Origin: Flavisphingomonas formosensis
GTDB lineage: Bacteria; Pseudomonadota; Alphaproteobacteria; Sphingomonadales; Sphingomonadaceae
Direction: 5' to 3'
Length of the DNA stretch: 64,000 bases
Assembly (NCBI RefSeq): GCF_009755815.1
Contig: NZ_WRPK01000005.1
Span: forward strand, 62,001 to 126,000
Below the pieces are notes generated by a model, which had not been told where the DNA came from, made no database searches, and saw only the letters and a list, made by a program, of their open reading frames with translations. A program made the position numbers and the translations under genes. Shown one piece after another: positions 9,039 through 18,309 of this stretch (positions are counted from its first letter, which is position 1; each line of letters opens with the position of its first letter).

Positions 9039-11321
9039 ATGAGGAAGACATTATTGCTTTCAGTCAGCATCGTACCGGCGGTGCTGCTTGCCAATGTGCC
9101 TGCGGCCGCGCAGACCAGTCCCGACCAAGGCAATGATCGCGCTGATACGCCAGCCGACGCATCGTCTGCCGGCGACATCGTGGTGACCGCACAGAAGCGG
9201 GATCAACGCTTGATCGATGTTCCGCTCGCGGTCTCGGCGATCAACTCGGATACCTTGACCACGCAGAACATCAACGGCATGCGGGACTTCTTCTCTCGCG
9301 TCCCGGGTTTGCAGTACGGCGGCCCCAATGCGGCGCAACTGGCCATTCGCGGCGTGACGACCGGTGAGCGGCTGGCGAACCCGACCGTGGCAATTGTCGT
9401 CGATGACGTACCCTTTGGATCGTCGAGCTATCTCGGTCAGGCGCAGGTGCCGGATTTCGATCCTGCCACGCTCGAACAGATCGAAGTGCTGCGTGGCCCA
9501 CAGGGGACCCTGTACGGTGCGTCGAGCCTGGGTGGCCTGATCAAGTACGTGACGCGCAAGCCCGATCTTGACCAATTTTCCGGCCGGGTGGAGCTCGGCG
9601 CCAATCATGTCACCGACGGTGGCGAGGGCTATTCGGCCCGCGGATCGGTCAACATCCCGGTCGTGACGGACAAGATTGGCCTCAATGTCAGCGGCTTTTA
9701 CCGCAAGGACCCGGCCTACGTCGACAACATCGATCCGGTCTCGGGCGTCCGAACCAAGGATGCGAACAAGGCAAAGTACTGGGGCGGCCGCGCCGCACTT
9801 TCGATCCGCCCGGTTGACGGGGTGAAGATCGATCTGGCGGCGGTGAAGCAGTTGAGCGAAACCGTGGGCGATGCTGCCTTCACCACGTTTTCGATCACCG
9901 ATTTCCGTCCGGTTTTTCCGACCAACACCCCCGCCAATCCCCGTTATCGCATGCTTCTGGGCGATCGCACGACCTCCAAGGTCCTGGCAGACGGATCGAC
10001 CAGTTTCGAGCTCTACAGCGCGCGGGTTGGGGTCGATCTCGGCTTTGCCGAGCTCGTCTCGGTCAGCGCATGGTCGCGCAGCAAGCTGGTCAAGGTCGAG
10101 GACGGCACCAACCGCTTCGGTTTCGCTTTGATCCCCTACCCGGGCTACACCGGGGTGACGTTCGACAATCGCTCCAGAACGAACAAGTTCTCCCAGGAAC
10201 TGCGCCTTGCCTCGACCGGGCCGGTCATTGATTGGTTGGTCGGCGGGTTCTATACCAAAGAGCATTCCGACACGCCGCAAAGCCTGATCGCGACACGTGG
10301 GTCCGATGCGATCACCGCCTATCAGGGGCTCAACCCTTCATCGTATAGAGACCAGGCCGTCTTTGCCGACCTGACCTACCACGTCACGCCGAAGTTAGAT
10401 ATTCAGGTTGGCGGACGGTATAGCGGCAACAAGCAATCGTACTCGTCGGTGCAGAAGGTCGATCCGGCCGCAGAATTCCTGTTCGGCCCCTCGTCCACGA
10501 TCACCTCTGGCCTGAGCGAGAACGCGTTCACCTGGCTGGTCACGCCAAGCTACCGCATCACGCCCGACATCATGGTGTTTTTCCGGGCTGCCAGCGGGTA
10601 TCGGCCAGGTGGTCCGAACGCCAATCTGCCGACAATCCCGCTCGCAACCTTCGGTTCGGACCGCGTCGTCAACTACGAACTCGGCCTCAAGGGTACTGCA
10701 CTTGCCTCGCAGGTGACGTTTGACGTTTCCCTGTTCCAGATCGACTGGAAGGATATCCAGCTCCAGAACACTGATCTGACATCGGGCTTCGTCTTCTTCA
10801 CCAATGGATCGAGAGCGCGCAGTCGCGGCATCGAGGCGACGGTGGGCTGGCGGCCCTGGCACGGTATGACGGTCGACGGGAATGCGACCTACACGGATTC
10901 CGTGCTGACGCGTTCGCTTCCGCCACAGAGCGCCGGCATCAGCAGCCTGATCGCACTGAAGGGCGATCGTCTGCCGAACACGCCGAAGTTCTCGGCGAAC
11001 CTCTCGCTGCAGCAGGTTTTCGACCTCTCGGATAACGTTTCCGCCCACCTCGGTGGAACGTACACGTTCGTCGACAGCCGGCTTGGGCAGTTCGTCAACG
11101 TTGCCACCGGGCTTCGCCCGCAACTCCCGTCCTATTCCAACCTCGATCTGCGGGCCGGGATCAGCTTTGACCGTCGCTGGGAGCTGAATGTCTATGTGCG
11201 CAACGTATTCGATCACCAAGGCGTGCTGACGTCCGAAAACGCGGGAGGGACGCAGACCGTGCCGACTGTCACCTTTGTCCAGCCGCGAACGGTCGGTCTC
11301 ACGCTCTCGGCGGGATTCTGA
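9039..11321 (+). CDS. TonB-dependent outer-membrane receptor
   Basis: A 760-residue receptor with a signal peptide (cleavage likely after VPAAAQ near residue 25), a TonB-box-like segment DIVVTAQKRDQ and a plug domain containing EVLRGPQGTLYGASSLGGLI. A beta-barrel follows, ending with the aromatic residue of LTLSAGF. A purine-rich GGGGAAG site precedes the ATG. The receptor lies 68 bases after the P450 gene on the same strand. By position it should import the substrate of this catabolic island, which suggests something too large or too scarce for porins. Confidence 0.93.
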   Translation: MRKTLLLSVSIVPAVLLANVPAAAQTSPDQGNDRADTPADASSAGDIVVTAQKRDQRLIDVPLAVSAINSDTLTTQNINGMRDFFSRVPGLQYGGPNAAQLAIRGVTTGERLANPTVAIVVDDVPFGSSSYLGQAQVPDFDPATLEQIEVLRGPQGTLYGASSLGGLIKYVTRKPDLDQFSGRVELGANHVTDGGEGYSARGSVNIPVVTDKIGLNVSGFYRKDPAYVDNIDPVSGVRTKDANKAKYWGGRAALSIRPVDGVKIDLAAVKQLSETVGDAAFTTFSITDFRPVFPTNTPANPRYRMLLGDRTTSKVLADGSTSFELYSARVGVDLGFAELVSVSAWSRSKLVKVEDGTNRFGFALIPYPGYTGVTFDNRSRTNKFSQELRLASTGPVIDWLVGGFYTKEHSDTPQSLIATRGSDAITAYQGLNPSSYRDQAVFADLTYHVTPKLDIQVGGRYSGNKQSYSSVQKVDPAAEFLFGPSSTITSGLSENAFTWLVTPSYRITPDIMVFFRAASGYRPGGPNANLPTIPLATFGSDRVVNYELGLKGTALASQVTFDVSLFQIDWKDIQLQNTDLTSGFVFFTNGSRARSRGIEATVGWRPWHGMTVDGNATYTDSVLTRSLPPQSAGISSLIALKGDRLPNTPKFSANLSLQQVFDLSDNVSAHLGGTYTFVDSRLGQFVNVATGLRPQLPSYSNLDLRAGISFDRRWELNVYVRNVFDHQGVLTSENAGGTQTVPTVTFVQPRTVGLTLSAGF

Positions 11322-11327
11322 ACTGAA

Positions 11328-11370
11328 AGCCGGAGCCGTATCTGCCGGAATGGCAGCTGCGGCTCCGGCT
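11328..11370 (+). other. Intercistronic hairpin between TonB receptor and peptidase
   Basis: A perfect 11-base inverted repeat (AGCCGGAGCCG at 11328-11338, CGGCTCCGGCT at 11360-11370) encloses a second small stem CTGCC/GGCAG. It starts seven bases after the receptor stop. No T-run follows, so it is more likely an mRNA-stabilising or Rho-associated element than a classical intrinsic terminator. Confidence 0.5.
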
Positions 11371-11483
11371 GCCCCTCCAGGTGCACGCATGGTGCCGGTG
11401 CGCATGCCCGGCTGCCAAGCATGCTACCTGCCGGTCGGGCGTCCGATTTCTGATTTTTCGCCGTGCAAACCTCAGGATTACTC

Positions 11484-13445
11484 ATGACAATGGACTTGGA
11501 TTTGGCAACGATGGTCAGCCGACGGGACATTCGCGATACGCCTCATTATCAGGCGGTTGCCGAATATTATTCCGCGTTGTTTGCTCCGGCCACGGGCCTG
11601 GTCCATGCCGTTCGCGAAATCCATCCGCTCAAGGATGGCACCGTCTGCGCCATCGGTGCGACCTTTGCGGGAAGCCTGGAAGACGGTCCCTCCTACAACG
11701 CGTACCGGATTGATCCTGCCACACAGGCTATTGTCGAATTGCGGTCCGGTGGCCGCCACCTGGCGGTTGCGGCGGACGGCAGACGTTGCGCGATCTATCG
11801 CGATGATGGCGTCGAGATCGTCGATTTGCGCGATGGATCCTCGCTCGCTTGGCAATCGGTGCCGGGCGTCGTGGAGCAGATGCGCTGGTCGCCCAATGGC
11901 AAGCTGGGCTTGCTGGTGGCCGGCGCCGGATCGGATGTCTCGGGTGCCGAAGGCGGGTTTGCCTTGCGGGTCGAGCATGATGGCCCATCCTGGCTCCCGG
12001 AAGTGGATATGGGCGGGTCTGAAGACGTCTGGCGTCGCCTGTGGATGTGGGAATCGGATGATGCGGACATTCGCCCTGTCACTACTCCGCCGCTCAATGT
12101 GTGGGAGTTCGACTGGACCGATGAGACCGGATTCGCCGTCATCGCCAGTGACCACCATGGCGAGGGCAGCTGGTATGGCGCCAGCCTGAGGCTGATCGAC
12201 GCGGCGACCGGCAAAGACCGGTCGGGGCATTGCGCGACAGACCAGTTGGCAATTCCGCGTACCTCTCCCGATGGCGGGCAGGTCGCGTTCATCGAAGCGG
12301 TGTGCAGCGACCGCGGCATCGTCTGCGGGACTTTGCGCCTGTGGGAAGGGGGTGCCGTACGCACGCTGGCCACGGGCGATGTCGAGGTTTCCGACATGCA
12401 CTGGATCGGCGCGGATCGCATTGCTTTTGCCGGCTTGCGCGGGCTGGAAACTGTCGTCGGCATGTATGATCTGGCCGCAGACCGGGCGGAAACGATCTGG
12501 TCGTCGATCGACCGGACTTGCGGTGATCATAATCCCGCCATCGCCGTGAGCGGCGAAGAGATTTATGCGTCGATCGAAAGCTATGCCGAGGCGCCAAAGC
12601 TTGTACGCCTGGGCAAGACGGAGGTTGCCCCGCTCTGGTCGTTTGCCGCTGCCGGGGCCAGTCCTGTCACTGGCTTGATCGAAACAGTTCGTTGGACGGC
12701 CGAAGATGGATTGGAGATCGAAGGCCTGCTGTTGCGGCCAGACGATGCCGCCCGCAACCTGCCCTTGCTCGTCGACATTCACGGCGGACCGGTCTGGGGC
12801 TATCGCAACCGCTGGGCTGCGCGCTTGCGGGCGGCGGGGCCGATGGTTGCGCGCGGCTTCGCGGTTCTCCTGCCCAATCCGCGGGGAAGCGCCGGTCGGG
12901 GCCAGGATTTCGCGCGACGTGTACTGGGTGATATGGGCGGAGCTGACACCAACGATCTGATCAGTGCGTTCGACCATCTTTCCGCCCTTGGCATCATCGA
13001 TCGCGACAAGGTCGTCCTTTCGGGCGGGAGCTACGGCGGGTTCATGTCGACCTGGCTCATCACGCAACATACGCGTATAGCGGCATCCGTCCCGATTTCG
13101 CCGGTGACGAACTGGTACAGCCAGCATTTTACCAGCCAGTTTCCCGCCTTCGACGAAGTGTTCCTCGATGGGTCACCGGTTTCGCCGGTCGGCCAGTATT
13201 TCGATCGCAGTCCGGTGTTTCTTGCTGCCCACGTCAGGACCCCGACGCTGACTCTGACCGGCGGCCGGGACAAGAGCACGCCGCCCGGACAGGCATTGGA
13301 GTTCCACAATGCCCTCCTGCAGGCGGGAGCGACGAGCGTGCTGTGCACCTATCCCGACGATGGCCACAGCCTGCGTGGTTATCCGGCTTATCTCGATAGC
13401 GCCGCGCGTGTGATGATGTGGGCTGAAAAGCATGTCATGTATTGA
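11484..13445 (+). CDS. S9 family serine peptidase (acylaminoacyl-peptidase type)
   Basis: A 653-residue prolyl-oligopeptidase-family enzyme. An N-terminal beta-propeller-like region of about 400 residues precedes a C-terminal alpha/beta-hydrolase domain. The nucleophile is Ser516 in SGGSYGGFMS. The acid lies in LTGGRDKSTPPGQ and the His in PDDGHSLRGY. No signal peptide is visible, so it is probably cytoplasmic. I chose the ATG at 11484, which has AGGA eight bases upstream; a GTG at 11463 would add seven residues. Located behind the TonB receptor, it may trim a peptide, N-acyl or amide part from the imported compound. Confidence 0.88.
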   Translation: MTMDLDLATMVSRRDIRDTPHYQAVAEYYSALFAPATGLVHAVREIHPLKDGTVCAIGATFAGSLEDGPSYNAYRIDPATQAIVELRSGGRHLAVAADGRRCAIYRDDGVEIVDLRDGSSLAWQSVPGVVEQMRWSPNGKLGLLVAGAGSDVSGAEGGFALRVEHDGPSWLPEVDMGGSEDVWRRLWMWESDDADIRPVTTPPLNVWEFDWTDETGFAVIASDHHGEGSWYGASLRLIDAATGKDRSGHCATDQLAIPRTSPDGGQVAFIEAVCSDRGIVCGTLRLWEGGAVRTLATGDVEVSDMHWIGADRIAFAGLRGLETVVGMYDLAADRAETIWSSIDRTCGDHNPAIAVSGEEIYASIESYAEAPKLVRLGKTEVAPLWSFAAAGASPVTGLIETVRWTAEDGLEIEGLLLRPDDAARNLPLLVDIHGGPVWGYRNRWAARLRAAGPMVARGFAVLLPNPRGSAGRGQDFARRVLGDMGGADTNDLISAFDHLSALGIIDRDKVVLSGGSYGGFMSTWLITQHTRIAASVPISPVTNWYSQHFTSQFPAFDEVFLDGSPVSPVGQYFDRSPVFLAAHVRTPTLTLTGGRDKSTPPGQALEFHNALLQAGATSVLCTYPDDGHSLRGYPAYLDSAARVMMWAEKHVMY

Positions 13446-13678
13446 TATTTGTCATATCTCTATCGCCTAAATTCCGAGCGCATATCATAATATCCATCTA
13501 TTAACCAACACAACAATAGCCAAAATATTTTATTATACCTAAATATAACGAGGAGAATTTGCTTCATCATGTACTGCATTAATCGCATCATGTTCGAGCT
13601 GTCACCCAAACTTGGAACGCTCGGATCTACGACCAAAACCAAATCAACTACTTGAAAACTATATAAAATTTTGATTAA
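13446..13678. other. AT-rich gene-free stretch
   Basis: About 230 bases of strikingly AT-rich sequence between the peptidase stop and the first transposase fragment, unlike the high-GC surroundings. I see no gene. It may be the foreign flank or end of an insertion sequence, or horizontally acquired DNA. Confidence 0.5.
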
Positions 13679-14045
13679 ATGGGTTTTCGCGGCAGATCGA
13701 GCCCCTATGCGATGTTTCGCTCATTGTTCTGGTTGTTCGATGAAGCTTGGTCGGCGATCGTGCCGCATTTGTCGAAGAACCAGCCTGGAACTGGGCGCTT
13801 CGATGATTGGCGAGTAATCTCTGGCATCTTCCACGTGTTGAAGTCAGGCTGTCGCTGGTGCGAGTGTCCGGCGGAATACAGCCCTTCGACCACAGCCTAC
13901 AACCGCTGGTCGCGGCGGGGTTTCTGGACGAAATTGCTCAACGCTTTTGCAGAGGCGGGCAGTCACAAAGAGCACCTCGATCGATAGCACCTGCATCAAG
14001 GCCCAGCGCTCTGCCTTACGTGGGAAAAGGGGCGTTAGGCGCCTC
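13679..14045 (+). pseudogene. IS5-family transposase fragment (IS427-like, DUF4096)
   Basis: The upstream reading frame encodes the N-terminal IS5-type DUF4096 domain, with FDDWRVISGIFHVLKSGCRW and the YNRWSRRGFW motif. It ends at 13987. The second frame starts at about 13979 (SIDSTCIKAQRSALRGK) and is cut after about 20 codons. Two overlapping frames are normal for this group, which uses a frameshift, but the catalytic DDE part is missing. The fragment is interrupted near 14045 where an IS630-type end begins. Confidence 0.8.
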
Positions 14046-14490
14046 TAGAGCGTTTTCTGACCGGTCTGAATCGGGAAGGCTTCTCAACCCGTTGAAAATC
14101 TGATTCACGATGCTGGCTGGGACTGGAGGCCGGCACGGAATGGGTCAGCCGCTTTCGATGGATTTGCGCTCTCGGTTGCTGGCGGCGATCGATAGCGGAA
14201 TGAGCAGGCGAGCCGCAGCGGGGAGGTTTGGCGTTGCGCCTTCGACGGCGATCCGCTGGCAGTCGCAGCGAATGGTGACGGACAACTTTGTTCCCAAGCC
14301 TCAAGGCGGCGATATGCGCTCGCGCCGGATCGAGGAGCGCCGCGAGGAGGTGCTGGCTCTGTGGGAGGCGGACCGGGACATCACGCTCGACGAACTTCGG
14401 GTGGCGCTCGCCGGCATCGGTCTGTCGGTGGCGAACTCGACGCTGCACCGGTTCTTCGCGCGCTACGCTATCACGCGGAAAAAACGTATG
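14046..14490 (+). pseudogene. IS630-family transposase fragment
   Basis: The reading frame from 14140 encodes the N-terminal helix-turn-helix half of an IS630-type transposase: SMDLRSRLLAAIDSGMSRRA, GRFGVAPSTAIRW and a second domain ending FFARYAITRKK. The normal continuation into the DDE domain is absent because the sequence changes to an IS481-type element shortly after 14485. The element seems to begin at a TA dinucleotide (14045-14046), as expected for IS630 target use. The protein is therefore non-functional. Confidence 0.78.
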
Positions 14491-14574
14491 GCCCGCCTCG
14501 TCTGCAAGAAAGATTTTATGTTTGGTCTCGGGATTTGATGGTGCATTATTCAGCCAGCAATGGAAGGATGCACT

Positions 14575-15412
14575 ATGGGCCAGGTTCTCCATGGAAGCGC
14601 CCGCACGACAGCGGCAGTCCGTAGAGCGATACAGCATAGTCAAGAGAGCCTGAGGGTTCTTGCCAAGCGCCACGGGATCAACCCGAAGACGGTGGCCAAG
14701 TGGCGCGGCCGCCGATCACTCGTCGATCACAAGACGGGGCCAAAGCAGCCTCGATCGACGGTGCTATCGATCGAGGAAGAGGCGATTATCGTCGCCTTCC
14801 GCCGGCATACGCTGCTCCCACTGGATGACTGTCTCTACGCCCTGCAGGCAACGATCCCGCATCTGACGCGCTCGTCGTTGCACCGTTGCCTCCAGCGCCA
14901 CGATATCTCACGGCTGCCGGATGTGGAGGGCGACAAGCCCCGGCGGAGCAAGTTCAAAAGCTACCCCATCGGCTTCTTCCACATCGATATCGCTGAGGTT
15001 CGTACCGAGCAGGGCAGGCTCTACATGTTCGTGGCGATCGACCGGACCAGCAAGTTCGCCTTCGTCGAACTGCACGAGAAGGCCAGGACCGCGACCGCAC
15101 GCGACTTCCTGTACCGACTCATCGCTGCCGTGCCCTACACGATCCACACCGTGCTGACCGATAATGGCATCCACTTCACGACGCCGGGTGCCGGCGGTTC
15201 GGCCGTGCCGCTCATCAAGGAAGCGATCGCCAACGGCGAACTCTTCCGCGCTCATGCCTTCGAATATGCCTGCGCGCTCAGCGACATCGATCACCGTACC
15301 ACCAGGCCCAAGCATCCCTGGACCAACGGACAGGTGGAGCGGATGAACCGCACCATCAAGGAAGCGACCGTCAAGCGCTTTTACTACGAAACGCACGACC
15401 GCAAGGAACGTC
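14575..15412 (+). pseudogene. IS481-family transposase, C-terminally truncated
   Basis: The frame from ATG 14575 encodes a helix-turn-helix (LAKRHGINPKTVAKWRGR) and an rve integrase core. Catalytic residues are in FFHIDIAEV, VLTDNGIHF and GQVERMNRTIKEA. Homology stops after FYYETHD near 15405, and the frame then runs by chance into a neighbouring lipoprotein gene on the opposite strand. The last 60 or so residues of a normal transposase are missing. All three catalytic acidic positions are present, but the protein is truncated, so activity is unlikely. Confidence 0.82.
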
Positions 15413-16060
15413 GGCTACACTGGCCGAGCATGTCGCTTGACGGCTTTCAGCGACCGGTTGGGCCATGCAAAAGGCCAGGAGATTTTCCTGGCCACCAAAG
15501 CTGGTTCTGGCCAATGATCCGGTCGGCAGGCCAACGATATCCATCGTTTCGTCCAAAATCCTCTTTCCGCCCTCAGCGTCGGGCTTGCCCGGCCTCGCGA
15601 TCGGGTTCTTGAGATAATAGACGGTGATCGGCGGGTCGCCCACGAAGGAAAGTGTTGCGCGCCCGAAATAGCTGGCGCCGGCCGGCGGATCGATATTGAC
15701 TTCATATTGCGTCACGCTGCTTGCACCGGCGCCGCTGCCGATGGGCGGCAGGATGCTTGCGAGCATGTTGGCAGCCTGCTGGCGAGCCGGCGTGGGGGAG
15801 GGCGCTTGGGCGGGTGCAGATCCCCCTGTAAGCTGCAGCGCTTCCTGTGCAACGTCGTTGACGCGCTCACTCGTTGATCTGTCCTTATCCAGCTCAGCGA
15901 TGACTGCCCGCCAGCCTGGCGAATTGGCGCTGGAGGCGTCCCCCATCAGCTTCGGCGACCCCACGTTTTCGCTTTTGGCAGCCTGCCGATTTTGCTCGGG
16001 CGCCCGGCTGCAAGCTCCCAGAGCGATAACCGTGCATAACGTTATCACATCTCGCGTCAT
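15412..16060 (-). pseudogene. Lipoprotein of unknown function, 3' end lost at an IS junction
   Basis: The start ATG at 16060 begins a lipoprotein signal peptide with lipobox LGAC (residues 15-18), followed by a polar linker and a C-terminal region with VNIDPPAGASYFGRATLSF. I do not recognise the family. Homology probably ends near 15412, where the frame runs into the IS481 remnant; an in-frame stop comes only at 15371. The start sits a few bases from the IS91-type fragment, so its own promoter is probably gone too. It is best read as a stranded gene piece between two IS remnants. Confidence 0.6.
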
Positions 16061-16074
16061 CCGAGCCTCCCAAT

Positions 16075-17180
16075 TTCATCGCCTTCCAGAACAAGGCGGT
16101 GGTCTATGACCTGCTGTTCCGCGCAGCCGCGGACACGATGCTGAACATCGCCGCCGATCCCAAGCACCTTGGCGCGCGGATCGGCATCACCGCCGTGCTG
16201 CACACCTGGGGATCGGCACTGACCCACCATCCGCATGTGCACATGATCGTGCCTGGCGGTGGCATCGCGCTCGACGGCACGCGCTGGATCTCGTCGCGCC
16301 CCGCATTCCTGCTGCCGGTGCGTGTGCTGGGCGCCTTGTTCCGCCGTCTGTTCCTCACTCGCCTGTTGGCATTGTTCGATGCCGGCAAGCTGGCCTTCTT
16401 CAGCACCTTGACTCGCCTCGCGACACGCAAGGCCTTCCTGCGGCATCTCTCGCCGATCCGGAAGAAGCGCTGGGTGGTCTATGCCAAGCCGCCCTTCGCC
16501 GGGCCGCAGGCGGTGCTGGCCTATCTTTCGCGCTACACCCACCGGGTTGCCATCTCGAACCGGCGGCTCCTCGGCTTCGACGAGACCGGCGTGACGTTCC
16601 GCTACAAGGACTATCGCCGCCCTGCTGCTGAACGCCAGCAGGTCATGACGCTGGCGACCGACGAGTTCGTCCGCCGCTTCCTGATCCACGTCCTGCCGCG
16701 CGGCTTCCACCGCATCCGGCATTACGGCCTGCTCGCCAGTTCGACCCACAAGGACACCATGGCGCTGGCCCGCAGGCTGCTGGGCGTTGCTGTACCGGTC
16801 GAGGAGCCCGAACCCGACGAACCTCCCGACCATCGCCCGCCATGCCCATGTTGCGGCGGGCACATGACCATCATCGAGGCCTTTTGCCCGCTGGTGCCAG
16901 CCCCGCGCGCCGCCATCATCGGCATCGCCAATCCGGGGGAATGCGCCATGATCCGGCATGGCTCAGGCTGCACGACGGTTGCGCCCATGGCGTCCTGGCC
17001 GACGACCCAGTGCATGCCCATTCCGGGATCGAGCCCAGCGCGGGGCACACCGACCAGCAAAACCACCACCGTCCGCACTCTGACGCCGCACGAAATCACG
17101 CTGATCCGGCCAGAACCGGCACCTCAGGCCCAACAACGCGTACCCGCCAGAACCATCCCAAAGCCTATTTACCCATAGAC
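16075..17180 (+). pseudogene. IS91-family transposase, N-terminally truncated
   Basis: About 365 residues of the C-terminal part of an IS91-type (Y2_Tnp) transposase. It joins the family at FQNKAVVYDLLFRAAADTM and contains HHPHVHMIVPGGG, the HUH histidine motif, and AYLSRYTHRVAISN, near the catalytic tyrosine region. The N-terminal zinc-finger region and first part are missing, replaced by the lipoprotein flank. The C-terminus is a long low-complexity tail ending near 17180. The element is inactive by itself. Confidence 0.82.
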
Positions 17181-17529
17181 CAACGCGCGGGGCCCGCGGG
17201 TTCCTGCACTGGAGGCTTTCGTACGCAAGCGCCCGAAACCCTTCACAGACCCCGGTCGTTCCCCGGTCGGATTTTGAACGGCAGGTCCTGGCACAACTTG
17301 CCATTCACCTCTGGTGCGAAGCGGTCGAGCAACAACACGCCTAAATCGAACCTGAGGTTATCGTGAACAACTGATCCCTTGCTTTCTGTCAGAACTGCGG
17401 CGCTCTTTGGACGCACACGGACAAAATCTCGCCTGCGTCGCGGTGGCCAATCTGTTCCAGTACTTACGACTCCAGGCCTTCGGAAAAGTGAGTGGGCGTG
17501 TGGGAAACAACCGAACCCGTTCAATCTTG
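17181..17529. other. Gene-free stretch between IS91 remnant and cobA
   Basis: About 350 bases that probably contain the right end of the IS91-type element, including a small inverted repeat CGGTCGTTCCCCGGTCGG near 17250. Further degenerate mobile-DNA sequence may follow. Short ORFs on both strands have no recognisable family. No terminator with a T-run was seen downstream of cobA. Confidence 0.4.
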
Positions 17530-18309
17530 TCAGGCATACAGCAGCGCTCCGTCCGCTTCTGTTTCGGTACGCTCATGACCGACGACCGCGTCCCCCACCA
17601 GCAGAAGGGTCGGCTCCTTGTCACTGACCGCTTGAACTAAGAAGGCAAGCGCGGAGAGCTTACCCCGGATCAGCCGCTCGGTCGGCAGCGAGACGTTGAC
17701 CGCGACCATGACCGGTGTGTCGGGGTGCCGCCCCGCAGCGATCAGGTTGCGGCTGATCTCGCCCGCTGCCGCCCGGCCCATGTAGATGCCGAGCGTGTTG
17801 TCGCCGGCGAGCGCCGCCCAGTCGAGCGCGAGCGGCTCGCCGGCGCGCAGATGCGCCGTCACCAGCGTCAACCCGCGCGCTACCCCGCGCAGGGTGAGCG
17901 ACATATGACCGCTCGCCGCCGCCGCGCTTGCCGTTGTGATGCCGGGGCAGATATGGACGGAGACGCCTTCACGCCCCAGATGCGTCATTTCCTCGGCGGA
18001 GCGGCCGAAGATAGACGGATCGCCGCCCTTCAGGCGGACGACGCGCCGCCCCGCCTTCGCCGCCGCGAGCAGCAGGTCGTTGATGCTTTCCTGCGCCTTG
18101 CTGTGGCGGCCCGACCGCTTGCCGACGCTGACCTGCTCGACGCCGGGCGGGATCAGGTCGAGCACGCCCGGCCCCACCAGCGCGTCGTAGAAGACGATGT
18201 CGGCCGCCGCGATCAGCCGTTCGGCCTTGCGGGTCAGGAGGTCGGGATCGCCCGGCCCGGTGCCCACCAGCCAGACGTCGCCGGGGGCGATGAGATCATT
18301 CTGCGGCAT
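17530..18309 (-). CDS. cobA: Uroporphyrinogen-III C-methyltransferase
   Basis: A 259-residue SUMT that makes precorrin-2 for sirohaem, the cofactor of the nitrite reductase encoded upstream. It begins with GDVWLVGTGPGDPDLLT, the family signature for SAM binding, then has RLKGGDPSIFGR and the central motif VVRLKGGDP. The start at 18309 (MPQNDLIAPGD) overlaps the nasA 3' end by 14 bases; a longer upstream start would add 35 unrelated residues. It is the last gene of nirB-nirD-nasA-cobA and lacks the CysG N-terminal dehydrogenase/ferrochelatase part. Confidence 0.93.
   Translation of the reverse strand: MPQNDLIAPGDVWLVGTGPGDPDLLTRKAERLIAAADIVFYDALVGPGVLDLIPPGVEQVSVGKRSGRHSKAQESINDLLLAAAKAGRRVVRLKGGDPSIFGRSAEEMTHLGREGVSVHICPGITTASAAAASGHMSLTLRGVARGLTLVTAHLRAGEPLALDWAALAGDNTLGIYMGRAAAGEISRNLIAAGRHPDTPVMVAVNVSLPTERLIRGKLSALAFLVQAVSDKEPTLLLVGDAVVGHERTETEADGALLYA

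Noticed and set aside
11478-13127. 549-codon minus-strand ORF opposite the S9 peptidase
   Set aside because: Antisense shadow of a well-supported gene; composition is Arg/Pro/His rich with no domain.
14035-14673. 212-codon minus-strand ORF across the IS630/IS481 junction
   Set aside because: It crosses the boundary of two unrelated mobile fragments and is antisense to both transposases, so it cannot be a conserved gene.
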